A DNA stretch of 64,000 bases from Inmirania thermothiophila (GCF_003751635.1 NZ_RJVI01000003.1:124001-188000), one strand, 5' to 3'. Shown: positions 26,908 to 36,231, counted from the first letter of the stretch. Notes: generated by a model not told the origin, from the sequence alone. Numbers and translations: made by a program.

Positions 26908-27795
26908 TCACAGACGCCGCGCAAGCGCCGCGGGCAGCAGCCCCAGGATCATCCGCCCCCGCGCCAGCGGCGCCCGCACGAGCCCCTCTGCGAGATGGAC
27001 GAGCGCGGCGGCGCGCCTGCCCGCCCGCGCCTCCCACTTGGCGTAGTCGCTCAGCATCCCGGCGTAGCAGCGGTTCCAGAACCGGCCGCGCCGATCCGGG
27101 GGGAGCAGGGTGCGGTTCTTGCGCATGACGCGGATGGCGGCGCCGCGCATGCGGTCGAGGTCGCGGCTCATGCTCTGCGCGCCCCGCCGGATCACCACCA
27201 GCGGCTCGGCCACGCAGGCGTAGGCGCTGATCGCGGCCAGGCGCATCCAGAGATCGATGTCCTCCAGCGCGGGCAGGGTCTCGTCGAACCGACCGGCGCG
27301 CTCGAGCACCTCCCGTCGCACGAGCACGGCCGAGCCGCTGCCGGCCACGGTGGCGTGGCGCTCGAAGATCGCCTCGAGAATCGCGCCCTCGCAGGGCGGG
27401 CAGCGCCAGCGTCCCACCTCCGTGCCGTCGTCGTCCACCACCGTGGCCTCGGTGGAGCAGAAGCCCACCTCCGGCCGCTCCCGCATGAGGGCGAGCTGCG
27501 CCGCGAGCTTGCCCGGGCGCCACCAGTCGTCGGCGTCGAGGAAGGCGATGAGGTCGCCGCGCGCGGCGGCGATTCCCGCGTTGCGCGCGGCGGGCAGGCC
27601 GCGGTTGTCCTGCCGGACGACGCGGATCCGGTCGCCGTAGCCCGCGAGGATGTCCGGGGTCTCGTCGGTGCTGCCGTCGTCCACGACGACGATCTCGTCG
27701 GGCCGATGCGTCTGGGCGAGGACGCTGTCGATGGCCCGCCGGATCCAGCGCGCCGCGTTGAAGGCCGGGACGACCACCGTGATCCTCGCCGCCAT
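26908..27795 (-). CDS. Glycosyltransferase family 2
   Basis: A 295-residue GT-A protein: ITVVVPAFNAARWIRRAIDS, EIVVVDDGSTDETPDIL, GLPAARNAGIAAARGDLIAF, the metal-binding LDADDWW, and ALEDIDLWMRLA near the catalytic end. It is a typical cytoplasmic sugar transferase of capsule/EPS loci. It follows the GT4 gene by four bases. The sugar and acceptor are unknown. Confidence 0.88.
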   Translation of the reverse strand: MAARITVVVPAFNAARWIRRAIDSVLAQTHRPDEIVVVDDGSTDETPDILAGYGDRIRVVRQDNRGLPAARNAGIAAARGDLIAFLDADDWWRPGKLAAQLALMRERPEVGFCSTEATVVDDDGTEVGRWRCPPCEGAILEAIFERHATVAGSGSAVLVRREVLERAGRFDETLPALEDIDLWMRLAAISAYACVAEPLVVIRRGAQSMSRDLDRMRGAAIRVMRKNRTLLPPDRRGRFWNRCYAGMLSDYAKWEARAGRRAAALVHLAEGLVRAPLARGRMILGLLPAALARRL

Positions 27796-27799
27796 CGGT

Positions 27800-28927
27800 T
27801 CAGCAGGCCTCCGCGGTCCGGTCTGCACCGCCGCCCAGCGCCCGGTAGATCGCGCGCAGTGTCCGAATCGGGCGCTCGAGGAAGCGCTCGCGCCCCCAAG
27901 CGGCGATCCCCCCGCGGCGGTCGGCGGCCGGGCGGCCTTCCAGCACCCGGGCCAGGGCCTCGGCGAGGTTCTGCACCGAAGGCGAGGCCACGTACAGGCC
28001 CGAGAGCCCCTCCTCGACGTACTCACGGACGCTGCCGCCCCTGGAAGTCACCACGGGTACACCGGCCACCGCCGCCTCCTCCAGCACCGCCGGGCAGGGC
28101 TCCTCGCCGAGGAAGGGCAGCAGCAGGGCGTCCGCGGTGGCGTAGACATCCTCGATCCGCGCCACGTGCCCGAGGAGCTCAACCTGCGGCGCAGCCGCGA
28201 TGCGCGCCCGCAGCGTCTCCTCGTCCCAGGTGTCGGGCAGCCTGTTGCCCCGCTGCACGCTGAGCAGGAAGCGGGTGTCCGGCAGCAGCCCGGAGGCCGC
28301 CACCTCCAGGAAGAGACCGATGCCCTTGGCCGTCCGCGGCCGCCCCACGAACGCCACCACCCGCGTCTCGGGCGGAATGCCCAGCTCGGCACGGAGGGAT
28401 CTCCCCGCCTGCATCCGCTCGGCGTCCACGAGGTCGTGGACGGCGTGGACCGGGGCATCGCACCGGAGCTCGCCCGCGAGGTAGGCGGAGCATGCCGCCA
28501 CGGCATCCGTATGGCGCAGATAGGGGGAGGCGGCAGGGATGGGGCGCTGGGTGTGGACGAGCACGGGACAGCCGGCGCGGCGCAGGGCGCGCAGCTCCCA
28601 GGCCCGCCAGCCGAAGGCCCCGGACAGGCAGTGCACGAGGTCCAGGTCGTGCTCGCGCACGAGTCCCCGGATGCGGACGGCGCGGAAGGCAGCCGCGGCG
28701 ACGCCCTGGTCCTCCTTGGGCCAGACGGTCCACGGGATGCCGCGCGCCTCGAGCTCCGCCACCCCCGGCCCGCGCCGCGAAAGCACCGCCACCGGCTCGA
28801 TGCCGATGCGGTCCGCGTGCCGGAGGACGTTCCAGAGGATCCTCCCCGCCCCGCCGTAGTCGCCGTCGGTGCCGAGGAAGCAGCCGACCCGCAGCCGCCG
28901 GGTGCCCTGCGCAGCCTCAGGCGTCAT
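27800..28927 (-). CDS. Glycosyltransferase family 4 (GT-B)
   Basis: A 375-residue GT-B protein: the N-terminal FLGTDGDYGGAGRILWNVL acceptor loop, AFVGRPRTAKGIGLFLEVA linking the domains, and the donor site FLGEEPCPAVLEEAAVAGVP (E-x7-E) with SVREYVEEGLSGLYV. ATG at 28927 overlaps the 3' end of the sulfotransferase gene by 11 bp. It probably extends the same glycan as its neighbours. Confidence 0.86.
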   Translation of the reverse strand: MTPEAAQGTRRLRVGCFLGTDGDYGGAGRILWNVLRHADRIGIEPVAVLSRRGPGVAELEARGIPWTVWPKEDQGVAAAAFRAVRIRGLVREHDLDLVHCLSGAFGWRAWELRALRRAGCPVLVHTQRPIPAASPYLRHTDAVAACSAYLAGELRCDAPVHAVHDLVDAERMQAGRSLRAELGIPPETRVVAFVGRPRTAKGIGLFLEVAASGLLPDTRFLLSVQRGNRLPDTWDEETLRARIAAAPQVELLGHVARIEDVYATADALLLPFLGEEPCPAVLEEAAVAGVPVVTSRGGSVREYVEEGLSGLYVASPSVQNLAEALARVLEGRPAADRRGGIAAWGRERFLERPIRTLRAIYRALGGGADRTAEAC

Positions 28928-29861
28928 ACCCCAGCCGCTCCTGCATCGGCGCGATGCGGTCGAGGATGGATTCCACCGCCTCGCGGTTGCGCTCCTTCCA
29001 CTTGGCCCGCTTCGGCGGCCCGCTGACGAGGCTCGTGGGGTGGCGGGCGAGCTCGGCGCAGCGCCGGCGGATGGCGGGCGTGAATTCGAGGCCGAGGCGC
29101 GCATAGAGCCGTTCGAAGGCCTCCACCGGGGCCTCGAGCAGCGCCTCGTAGCGCAGCACGTGCCAGCGGTCCGGATCGACGTGGCGCGCCCCCTCGAGGG
29201 CGAGGCGGTTGGCGCTGATCCACTGGTGGGCGCAGGCCTCGGCGAGGCTCGCGCGGTTGTAGTCGCGCCAGCCCGGGGGGAGGAAGAAGTGCCACTCCCG
29301 GAACCGCCCGCCCTCGATGGCCACCTCCTCCGGGCAGGGGCCGAGGAACTGCGTCAGGGCGAAGTGGCGGTCCTTGCGCCAGCCGTCCATGAGGGAGCTG
29401 ACGTTGTCGCGCCCGTCGCGGTGGACGTAGACGAAGTGCGCGTCCGGGAAGAGCCGCGCGAGGTAGGGGACGCGCAGGACGTTGATGCAGGTCTTGTCGA
29501 GGATGCGCCCGGCGCCGAGGCGGGCGTAGTAGAAGCGGCGGGCGAGGCGCCCGTGCGCCGGGCGGGCGTCCTCGGCGGTGGCGGCCTCGGAGTGCCAACC
29601 GTTGTGCCAGGGGCCCCAAATGCGGTGCCAGAGCTGGGGCACCTCGTAGCCGAGACTGCGAAGCCCCGGCGCGAGGGCGAGGGTCTCGTAGGTGACGGTG
29701 GTGCCCGAGCGCGAGCAGCCGACGACGAAGATGGGCTCGGGCAGGGCCGGGCGGGCGATGTCCCACCACGCCTCGCGGGCGGCGAGCCGCGCCGCCTCGA
29801 GGTTCTTGGCGCGGATCTCGGGATCGCGCAGCTTGCCGAGCTTGTGCAGGATCGCGCTCAC
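28917..29861 (-). CDS. Sulfotransferase family protein
   Basis: A 314-residue protein. IFVVGCSRSGTTVTYETLA is the PAPS loop, RILDKTCINVLRVPYLARLFPDA and VYVHRDGRDNVSSLMDGWRK complete the core, and a conserved Y-E-x-L (LRYEALLEAP) follows. GTG at 29861 overlaps the upstream GT4 gene in GTGA. Third sulfotransferase of the operon; the acceptor is unknown. Confidence 0.85.
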   Translation of the reverse strand: MSAILHKLGKLRDPEIRAKNLEAARLAAREAWWDIARPALPEPIFVVGCSRSGTTVTYETLALAPGLRSLGYEVPQLWHRIWGPWHNGWHSEAATAEDARPAHGRLARRFYYARLGAGRILDKTCINVLRVPYLARLFPDAHFVYVHRDGRDNVSSLMDGWRKDRHFALTQFLGPCPEEVAIEGGRFREWHFFLPPGWRDYNRASLAEACAHQWISANRLALEGARHVDPDRWHVLRYEALLEAPVEAFERLYARLGLEFTPAIRRRCAELARHPTSLVSGPPKRAKWKERNREAVESILDRIAPMQERLGYDA

Positions 29862-31015
29862 GCCGCCTCCTCCAGGGCGCGGGTGCGCTCGGCGACGCGC
29901 TCCCAGGAGAGCTCCTCCACGGCGCGCCGCCAGGCGTTCTCGGCCAGGCGGCGGGCCAGCTCCGGCTCGGCGAGCAGCCGTGCGAGCCCCTCGGCCACGG
30001 CCTCCACCGATTCGCCGTCGACGCGAAGGCCCGTCTCGCCGTCGAGCACGGCGGCGCCGGTGCCGCCGTGGCGCCCGGCCACGGCCGGGGTGCCGCAGGC
30101 GGCGGCCTCGATGTAGACCATGCCGAAGCCCTCGGCGTCGGCCCCCACCGGCCGGTTGGGCATGGCGAAGACGTCCGCGGTGCGGTACCAGGCGGGCAGC
30201 TCATCGGGGGGCACATGGCCGAGCAGGTGGACGCGCCGAGCCACGCCGCAGCCCTCGGCGAGCGCCCGCAGGTGCGCCTCGTCCTCGCCGATCCCGATGA
30301 CGGCATAGTGCACGTCGAGGCCGCGTGCAAGGAGCGCGGGCAGCGCCTCGATGACGCGGTCGAAGCCCTTGCGGCGGCTGAGGCGGCCCACCGAGAGGAT
30401 GAGGCGGGTGCCCTCGGCGAGCCCCAGGCGCGCGCGCAGCCGGGCGTCGGCGGGGCCGCGGCGGAAGCGCGCCGTGTCGACGCCGGGGTGGATGACGCGG
30501 ATGCGCGCCGCCGGCACGCCGAGCTCCAGGAGCCGCTCGCGGGTGAAGTCGCTGTTGGCGATGACGTGGGTGGCGCGGCGGTAGACGAAGCGCATGGCGC
30601 GGCGCCGGCGCGGGATGCGGCCCCAGGTGGTGATCTCCTCGCCGTGGGCGTAGACCACCAGCGGCCGGCGCCACAGGGCGGCCACGCTCCAGCCCACCAG
30701 CCCCTCCGGGAGGACGCGCCCGGCGTGGACGGCGTCGAGGCGGTGGCGGGCCATGAGGGCGTGGGCGGTGGCGGCGAGCCGGGCGTAGATGGGCAGCGAG
30801 TAGGGCCGCAGCCAGCGGCTCGGGCGCCAGCGGATGCGGTGGACGGTGTTCGGGTGGTCGCGGTCGTGCTCGGCGGCGCCGGGCACGGCGGCGGTGACGA
30901 TGTGGGTGCCGCGGTCGCCGAGGCGGCGGTAGACCTCGTCGAACCACACTGCCGTGCCCCCCTTGGTGGGGAGGAAGAGCTCGGTGAGGACGAGGTAGCG
31001 GCGCTCAGCGGGCAT
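29858..31015 (-). CDS. Glycosyltransferase family 4 (GT-B)
   Basis: A 385-residue GT-B protein: LTELFLPTKGGTAVWFDEVY at the N-terminus, YAHGEEITTWG, then ILSVGRLSRRKGFDRVIEAL at the domain junction and the donor site AEGFGMVYIEAAACGTPAV with GGTGAAVLDGETGL. These are the PimA/WaaG-like features of retaining GT4 enzymes. ATG at 31015 overlaps the next upstream gene by 11 bp. Confidence 0.88.
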   Translation of the reverse strand: MPAERRYLVLTELFLPTKGGTAVWFDEVYRRLGDRGTHIVTAAVPGAAEHDRDHPNTVHRIRWRPSRWLRPYSLPIYARLAATAHALMARHRLDAVHAGRVLPEGLVGWSVAALWRRPLVVYAHGEEITTWGRIPRRRRAMRFVYRRATHVIANSDFTRERLLELGVPAARIRVIHPGVDTARFRRGPADARLRARLGLAEGTRLILSVGRLSRRKGFDRVIEALPALLARGLDVHYAVIGIGEDEAHLRALAEGCGVARRVHLLGHVPPDELPAWYRTADVFAMPNRPVGADAEGFGMVYIEAAACGTPAVAGRHGGTGAAVLDGETGLRVDGESVEAVAEGLARLLAEPELARRLAENAWRRAVEELSWERVAERTRALEEAA

Positions 31016-32219
31016 GGGCGGTCCTCGGCGCGTCCGCGGGGGCGGCCAGGCGCCGCGCGAGGTCGAGGATGCGCACCGCCACCGCCGCCGGGCCGAGAAG
31101 GCGGCGCAGGGCCGGCTCGCGGCGGATGCGTGCGCAGCAGGCGGCGATCCGCCTCCGGCGCGAGCGGGTGAAGAGGTCCGAGGCCTCGGGGCGGGCGTAG
31201 GCCGCGGCGAGGGTCTCCGGGGCGACGAAGCGCAGCCCCGGCAGCTCCGCCGCGGCGCGGCGCAGCAGCTCGGCGAGCGCGCCCCGGTGGCGCGAGGCGT
31301 CGGGTCCGAGGTAGTTGAAGCGGTGGCTCTCCACGAGGGCGGGCCGGCCCTCGGTGACGCGGGCGGCGACGGCGGCGAGGGCCTCCTCCACGCGGTGGCC
31401 GCGGGCGGGCTCGAAGTAGACGTCGCGGACGAGGTAGCGGGCCCCGCCCGCGGCCTCCTCGCCGTTGAGGATGCGCGGGCCGGCCAGCGGGGCGCCGTCC
31501 GCCCCGCGGCCCTCGTGGCGCACCCCGGGGGTCACGATGACGCGCACGCCGCAGGCCGCCCAGGCCTGCTCCACGGCCTCGGTCCAGACGAAGGTGGGCG
31601 GCACCGCCACCACCGCGGGGCGGCCGAGGACGGCGGCGAAGGCCGCGGTCTCCTCCGCCGCCATGGCCGCGACCTCGTCGGCGGGGAGCGCCCGTGTGGG
31701 CAGGAGCGCGCCGTCCACCCAGCGGCTCTGCAGCGGCGGCGGCAGCGCCTCGGGGTCCGGGTCCTCGAGCCAGGCGCGCAGGGCCGGATCGCGCCCCGCG
31801 GCGGCCAGCACCGAGGCCGGGCGCAGGTGCTCCATGCCGTGGAGCTGGAGGGCGAAGACGCCGCGGCGCTCGCCCTCGCGCAGGGCCTCGAGGACCACGG
31901 CCTGGGCGGGGTCGTCGAGGCGCGTGCGGCGGTAGTGCTGCGGCGTGGAGGGGGCGGGGCGGGCGAGGCAGAGGCCGATGGCGGCGAGGGCCGGGCGTCC
32001 CTCGGCGTCCTGCACCGTGGCCAGCGTCGCCGCAAGCGCGCGCAGCGCCGCCGCCTCGGCCTCGCCGCCGGGACCCCAGTCGTCGCTCTCGACCGCGAGC
32101 ACCGGCCGCGCCAGCACCGGCTCGCGCCAGAGCCGCACGAGAAGCCCCCGCCGCCGCCACAGGGCGAGGCCCCAGGCGAGGGCGGCGAGGGCGGCGGCCG
32201 CGGCGAGGAGCGCGCTCAT
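31005..32219 (-). CDS. Membrane-anchored polysaccharide (de)acetylase-like protein
   Basis: A 404-residue protein. A single N-terminal transmembrane segment (ALLAAAAALAALAWGLALW) is followed by VLAVESDDWGPGGEAEAAA, where the paired Asp residues resemble the first motif of NodB-type deacetylases, then LQLHGMEHLRP with spaced His residues and PALVESHRFNYLG. Similar proteins occur in exosortase-type EPS loci. The classic H-x3-H is not obvious, so the activity is uncertain. The ATG at 32219 overlaps the sulfotransferase gene in ATGA. Confidence 0.6.
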   Translation of the reverse strand: MSALLAAAAALAALAWGLALWRRRGLLVRLWREPVLARPVLAVESDDWGPGGEAEAAALRALAATLATVQDAEGRPALAAIGLCLARPAPSTPQHYRRTRLDDPAQAVVLEALREGERRGVFALQLHGMEHLRPASVLAAAGRDPALRAWLEDPDPEALPPPLQSRWVDGALLPTRALPADEVAAMAAEETAAFAAVLGRPAVVAVPPTFVWTEAVEQAWAACGVRVIVTPGVRHEGRGADGAPLAGPRILNGEEAAGGARYLVRDVYFEPARGHRVEEALAAVAARVTEGRPALVESHRFNYLGPDASRHRGALAELLRRAAAELPGLRFVAPETLAAAYARPEASDLFTRSRRRRIAACCARIRREPALRRLLGPAAVAVRILDLARRLAAPADAPRTAHAR

Positions 32220-33046
32220 GCCGCCGCCTCCTCCATGCGCGCAAGCAGGGCGGAGCAGGTCGCGGCCAGGGGGGGCGAGACGGCAAGCGCCGCGCCCTGC
32301 GCGTGCCGGGGGGCGCGGACCCCGTCGGCCCAGGCGGGGCGGAAGGCGAGGCCGGCGTGGGCGAAGAGGGCCGCGAACGATCCCGCGGGGTCTTCCAGCA
32401 GCCGCTCGTAGCGCACGAGGCGCACCCGCGGGTCGCGCGCAAGGCCGAGGTCGAAGAGGAGCCGGTTGCGGAACCACGAGAAGAGGGCGGCGCTGTCGGC
32501 GTCGTGCATCTCGGCCTCGGCCGCCAGGGCCCGCGCCTCGCTCAGCAGGGGCCCCTGCAGCCCGCGTCCGATCCACCCGCCCACCGCCGGGTCCTCCAGC
32601 GTGCGCCGGATCCAGCCCGGATGCCTCGGGAAGGAGCGAAGCTGCGAGCGGACGCTGTGGCGCCAGTCGCGGTAGATCCAGACCGCGCGGGCGGGGGCGA
32701 GCGCCTCCAGCAGGCGCGGCAGCAGGTCCAGCTCGCACAGGGCCTTGACCACCATGACCCGCGCCCGACAGCGCCCACGCAGCGCCTCGATGGTGTCGAG
32801 GGGCCGCATCTCGTAGCGCCGGAAGGCGCGCGGGTCGCGCTTGTGGAAGACCACGGTCTCGAGGCTGCGCTCGAGGACGTCCATCACCATGTTGGTGCCC
32901 GAGCGCTGCACCCCGGCGACGAAGAGGGTCAGCGGCGGCCCCTGGCGCGGCCGCAGGCGCTGGGCGAGCGCCTTGCCCGCGAGCCGCCCCCGGCGCCGCA
33001 ACGCCGCCGCCACCTGCGCCGCCCGTGCCTGCGGAGTCGTGCTCAT
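32216..33046 (-). CDS. Sulfotransferase family protein
   Basis: A 276-residue protein. LTLFVAGVQRSGTNMVMDVLE is the PAPS loop (with N in place of the second T), AVWIYRDWRHSVRSQLRSF gives the R-D-x3-S 3'-phosphate motif, and VRYERLLEDPAGSFAALF follows. Four-base ATGA overlaps with both neighbours place it in the long minus-strand operon. Fourth sulfotransferase of the locus. Confidence 0.82.
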   Translation of the reverse strand: MSTTPQARAAQVAAALRRRGRLAGKALAQRLRPRQGPPLTLFVAGVQRSGTNMVMDVLERSLETVVFHKRDPRAFRRYEMRPLDTIEALRGRCRARVMVVKALCELDLLPRLLEALAPARAVWIYRDWRHSVRSQLRSFPRHPGWIRRTLEDPAVGGWIGRGLQGPLLSEARALAAEAEMHDADSAALFSWFRNRLLFDLGLARDPRVRLVRYERLLEDPAGSFAALFAHAGLAFRPAWADGVRAPRHAQGAALAVSPPLAATCSALLARMEEAAA

Positions 33047-34410
33047 GCCGCCGCCTGCGCGTAGGGGTCGACCCGGCTGATGACGTAGCGGTGCTTGCCC
33101 GAGGGCAGGGGGGGGATGCGCTCGACGGTCTCGACGTCGATCTCCACCCCCTCGCCGAGGCGCTGGCGGAAGCCGGCGCGGATGCGCTCCACGTGCCCCG
33201 CCTCGAAGCCCGGCCCCGGCACGAGGAGGACGCGGGTGCGCTCGAGGCTCTCCTGCTCGATGCGGAAGCGCTCGATCCCGGGCAGGTCGCGCACCACGTA
33301 GATCAGGGCGAGCCCGTGCATGACGGTGCCGTCGCGGGCGACGACGAAGTCGGTGGTGCGGCCCATGACTTCGCGCAGCACGGGCAGGCCGCGCCCGCAG
33401 GGGCAGGGCGCGTCGTCGAGGACGGCGACGTCGCCGGTGCGGTAGCGGATGAAGGGGAAGTCGCCGGTGGCGAGGTGCGTCACCACCACCTCGCCGGGCT
33501 CGCCCGGCGGGACGGGGCGGCCGGCGGCGTCCACCAGCTCGAGGACGACGTCCTCGGCGGTGATGTGCATGCGCCCCTCGGGGCACTCGTGGGCGAGGAA
33601 GCCGGCGTCGCGGCCGCCGTAGCCGTTGGCGACGCGGCAGCCGAAGACGCGCGCGATGCGGCTTCGCTGCTCGTCGTAGAGCCGCTCGGCGGTGACGAAG
33701 GCGACGCGGATGCCGAGCCCGTCGAGGCGCAGCCCCTCGCGCTCGGCCGCGCGGGCGAGCAGATCCAGGCTCGACGGATAGCCGAAGAGCATGCGCGGGC
33801 GGCTGCGGCGGATCACGGCGAGGTAGTCGCGGATGCGCCCGGGCGACATCTCGAAGGCGGGCAGCAGCCGTGTGCGCAGGATGCGGTCGCGCACCGCGCG
33901 CAGCCGGTCCTGGGCGCCGATCTCCACCGGCGAGCCCCAGACCACGATCTCGCGGTCGCCGATGTCGACGCCCCACCAGCGCGTCGCCCGCCACTTGGCG
34001 GCGACGTCGCGGGTGACCCGCTCGCGGCCGATCCAGAAGACCAGCGGCTCGCCGGTGGAGCCGCCGGTGTTGAAGCGGGCGAGCCCCCGCGCGTCCTCGG
34101 CCCGCAGGGCCTCGGCGTGGGCGCGGATGTCGGCCTTGGTGAGGAAGGGCAGCGCCGCCAGGTCCCCGAGGGAGGCCACCGCCGCGGGGTCGAAGCCGTG
34201 CTCGGCGAAGAGCCGCCGGTAGTAGGGCACCTGGGCGCCCGCGCGGGCAAGCAGCCGGCGCAGCCGCGCAAGGCGCAGGGCCTCGAGCCGCTCGGGCGGC
34301 CACCACTGGCTCGCCTCGAGCTCCCGGAGGGCGCGTACGGTGTCGTGGCCCTTGAGCCGCTCGTGAAGCGGAAAGAGCAGGCCGCTGACGAGGCGGGTGT
34401 AGGGGCTCAT
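33043..34410 (-). CDS. CapK / phenylacetate-CoA-ligase-like protein
   Basis: A 455-residue adenylate-forming enzyme of the CapK/PaaK branch. FNTGGSTGEPLVFWIGRER is the phosphate-binding loop, VTAERLYDEQRSRIARVFG, CRVANGYGGRDAGFLAHEC, PFIRYRTGDVAVL with a Cys pair (DAPCPCGRG), and a C-terminal PSGKHRYVISRV lysine motif. In EPS/capsule loci such proteins probably activate an acyl group for transfer to the glycan; the acid is unknown. ATG at 34410. It is the first gene after a plausible sigma-70 promoter, so it may open the whole minus-strand operon. Confidence 0.85.
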   Translation of the reverse strand: MSPYTRLVSGLLFPLHERLKGHDTVRALRELEASQWWPPERLEALRLARLRRLLARAGAQVPYYRRLFAEHGFDPAAVASLGDLAALPFLTKADIRAHAEALRAEDARGLARFNTGGSTGEPLVFWIGRERVTRDVAAKWRATRWWGVDIGDREIVVWGSPVEIGAQDRLRAVRDRILRTRLLPAFEMSPGRIRDYLAVIRRSRPRMLFGYPSSLDLLARAAEREGLRLDGLGIRVAFVTAERLYDEQRSRIARVFGCRVANGYGGRDAGFLAHECPEGRMHITAEDVVLELVDAAGRPVPPGEPGEVVVTHLATGDFPFIRYRTGDVAVLDDAPCPCGRGLPVLREVMGRTTDFVVARDGTVMHGLALIYVVRDLPGIERFRIEQESLERTRVLLVPGPGFEAGHVERIRAGFRQRLGEGVEIDVETVERIPPLPSGKHRYVISRVDPYAQAAA

Positions 34411-34516
34411 GGGCGGCGGCGGTTCCTCGCGCTGCGGCCGGCGCCGTGCCCGGAGGGTCCGGGCGGGTTTTGCGGCGCCGGCGGCTGATCACGAACGTGC
34501 GTCGTGACTATCAAGT

Positions 34517-34545
34517 TTTCTAGTCTTTCCCGGGCGCCGTTGCAA
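34517..34545 (-). promoter_or_regulatory. Candidate sigma-70 promoter for the capK-led operon
   Basis: On the minus strand TTGCAA (34540-34545), a 17-bp spacer and TAGAAA (34517-34522). Each hexamer matches the consensus at four of six positions. It lies about 105 bp before the capK-like start in an unusually AT-richer patch of the 207-bp gap. Confidence 0.4.
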
Positions 34546-34617
34546 CCGCGGCCGGCGCAAAGCTGCGTAAGCATCGGCTGACGCCGCGGCACGGCCCCTG
34601 CCGGGGCGGCGGCCCGG

Positions 34618-36156
34618 CTAGCGGCGCTCGTCCACCACGACCAGGCGGTCGCGTCCGGCGACCTTGGCGGCATAGAGCGCCTTGTCGGCGGCGCGCACGA
34701 GCTCGTCGGGCGACTCGTAGCGCTGGTGCTCGCCGTGGGTGGCGAGCCCGATGGAGGCGGTGACCGCCACGTGCCGGCCCGGGGCGACCTCGGTGGCGGC
34801 AGCGCGGCAGGCGGCGAGGAGCCGCTCGCAGAAGGCCTGGGCGCCGCGGCGCCCGCTGCCCGGCAGGAGGAGGACGAACTCTTCGCCGCCGTAGCGGGCG
34901 ACGATGTCGGTCTCGCGGCTGTTGTCCAGCAGCAGGGCGGCGATCCGACGCAGGACGGTGTCGCCTGCGGCGTGGCCGTAGGTGTCGTTGATGGTCTTGA
35001 AGCGGTCGAGGTCGATGAAGGCGACGCTGAGGGGCCAGCCGTAGCTCTCGGCGCGGCGGAACTCCTCCTCCAGCATCTGGTCGAGCCAGGCGCGGTTGTA
35101 GAGCCCGGTGAGGGAGTCGCGCCGGGCCCGCTCCTCGAGCTCGCGGGCCCGGGTCTCGAGGGCCTGGGCGTGGCGGCGGATCTGCTGCGCCTGCTGCACG
35201 GCATGGAGGCTGCGCGCGGTGGCGAGCTCGCGGGCCCGCTCCTGCAGCAGTGCAAGCTCCTCCGGGGAGGCGAGCTCGCACTCCAGCAGGGCCTCGGTCT
35301 CCGGCACGTGGGCGGCGATCCGCTCCAGCGCCTCGCCGCAGGCGGCCCCGTCCCAGCCGATGGCCGCCGCCACGGCGCGCACGGCCTCGCTGCCCTGCTC
35401 CGGACCGTCGCCGTCGATCCAGGCGCCGGCGACCACGGCGGCGCCGGCCACCGCCCAGTCCAGCAGCCCCTGCAGATCCTCCGCCTCCTGCGGGGGCGCG
35501 AGGCGGTGGCTGCGGGCCACCGCGCGACGCAGCCTCGCCGGCAGCGCCCAGCGTGCGAGCAGCCAGGCGCCCACCGCGGCGTGATCGGTGCCGAGGCGCT
35601 CCCGCTCGCGCGCGGCGATGGCGTCGTGGCCGGCATCGGGGCCGAGGCCGGCGTAGAGGCCGGGCTCGACCCGCTCGAGGGCGAGGATGCCGATGTCCTG
35701 GAGCAGGCCGGCGAGGAAGGCGTCTTCGAGGCCGGGCAGGCCTGCGCGGTCGGCGAGCACCTGGGCGGCGAGGCTCCCGAGGCAGGTGCGGCGCCAGAAG
35801 CGCGCGTGGTCGAGGCCGTCGCGGCCGCCGTCCCGAAGCGTCGGCACGAGGGAGAAGCTCAGGGCCAGGGTGAGGGTGCCGTTGAGGCCGAGAAGCAGGA
35901 TGGCCTGGCGCAGGTTGTCGATGTTGCGCTGGCGGGAGTAGAGGGGCGAGTTGGCCACGCGCAGGACCTTGGCCGCGAGGGCGGGGTCGTGGCGCAGGAT
36001 GCCGACGATCTCGTCGAGGTCGGCCTCCGGGTCCTCGCCGAGGCGCACCAGCCGCAGCGCCACCCCCGGCGGACTGGGGAGGTCGCGGCAGAGCTCGAGA
36101 CGTCTCGCGAGCTCGGGCCGTGCCGCTTCCAGTGCCCCGGCCTCGTCCTCCGTCAT
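34618..36156 (-). CDS. HDOD-GGDEF protein (putative diguanylate cyclase)
   Basis: A 512-residue protein. Residues ~15-220 form an HDOD domain (LPSPPGVALRLVRL, LRHDPALAAKVLRVANSPLY, LGLNGTLTLALSF). A coiled-coil linker of ~60 residues (ARELATARSLHAVQQAQQI and following) leads to a GGDEF domain with SLTGLYNRAWLDQMLEEE, FIDLDRFKTINDTYGH and the active-site GGEEF in RYGGEEFVLLLPG. It should make cyclic di-GMP, which commonly controls EPS production. It lies between the EPS operon and the acetate-symporter operon. Confidence 0.9.
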   Translation of the reverse strand: MTEDEAGALEAARPELARRLELCRDLPSPPGVALRLVRLGEDPEADLDEIVGILRHDPALAAKVLRVANSPLYSRQRNIDNLRQAILLLGLNGTLTLALSFSLVPTLRDGGRDGLDHARFWRRTCLGSLAAQVLADRAGLPGLEDAFLAGLLQDIGILALERVEPGLYAGLGPDAGHDAIAARERERLGTDHAAVGAWLLARWALPARLRRAVARSHRLAPPQEAEDLQGLLDWAVAGAAVVAGAWIDGDGPEQGSEAVRAVAAAIGWDGAACGEALERIAAHVPETEALLECELASPEELALLQERARELATARSLHAVQQAQQIRRHAQALETRARELEERARRDSLTGLYNRAWLDQMLEEEFRRAESYGWPLSVAFIDLDRFKTINDTYGHAAGDTVLRRIAALLLDNSRETDIVARYGGEEFVLLLPGSGRRGAQAFCERLLAACRAAATEVAPGRHVAVTASIGLATHGEHQRYESPDELVRAADKALYAAKVAGRDRLVVVDERR

Positions 36157-36231
36157 CCTGGCCCCCTGCGGCGGGTCCCCGGCGCAGGATCGGAGCCGGC
36201 GGGGCCTTTGTCAAGGCGTCCCGGCCGAGAT

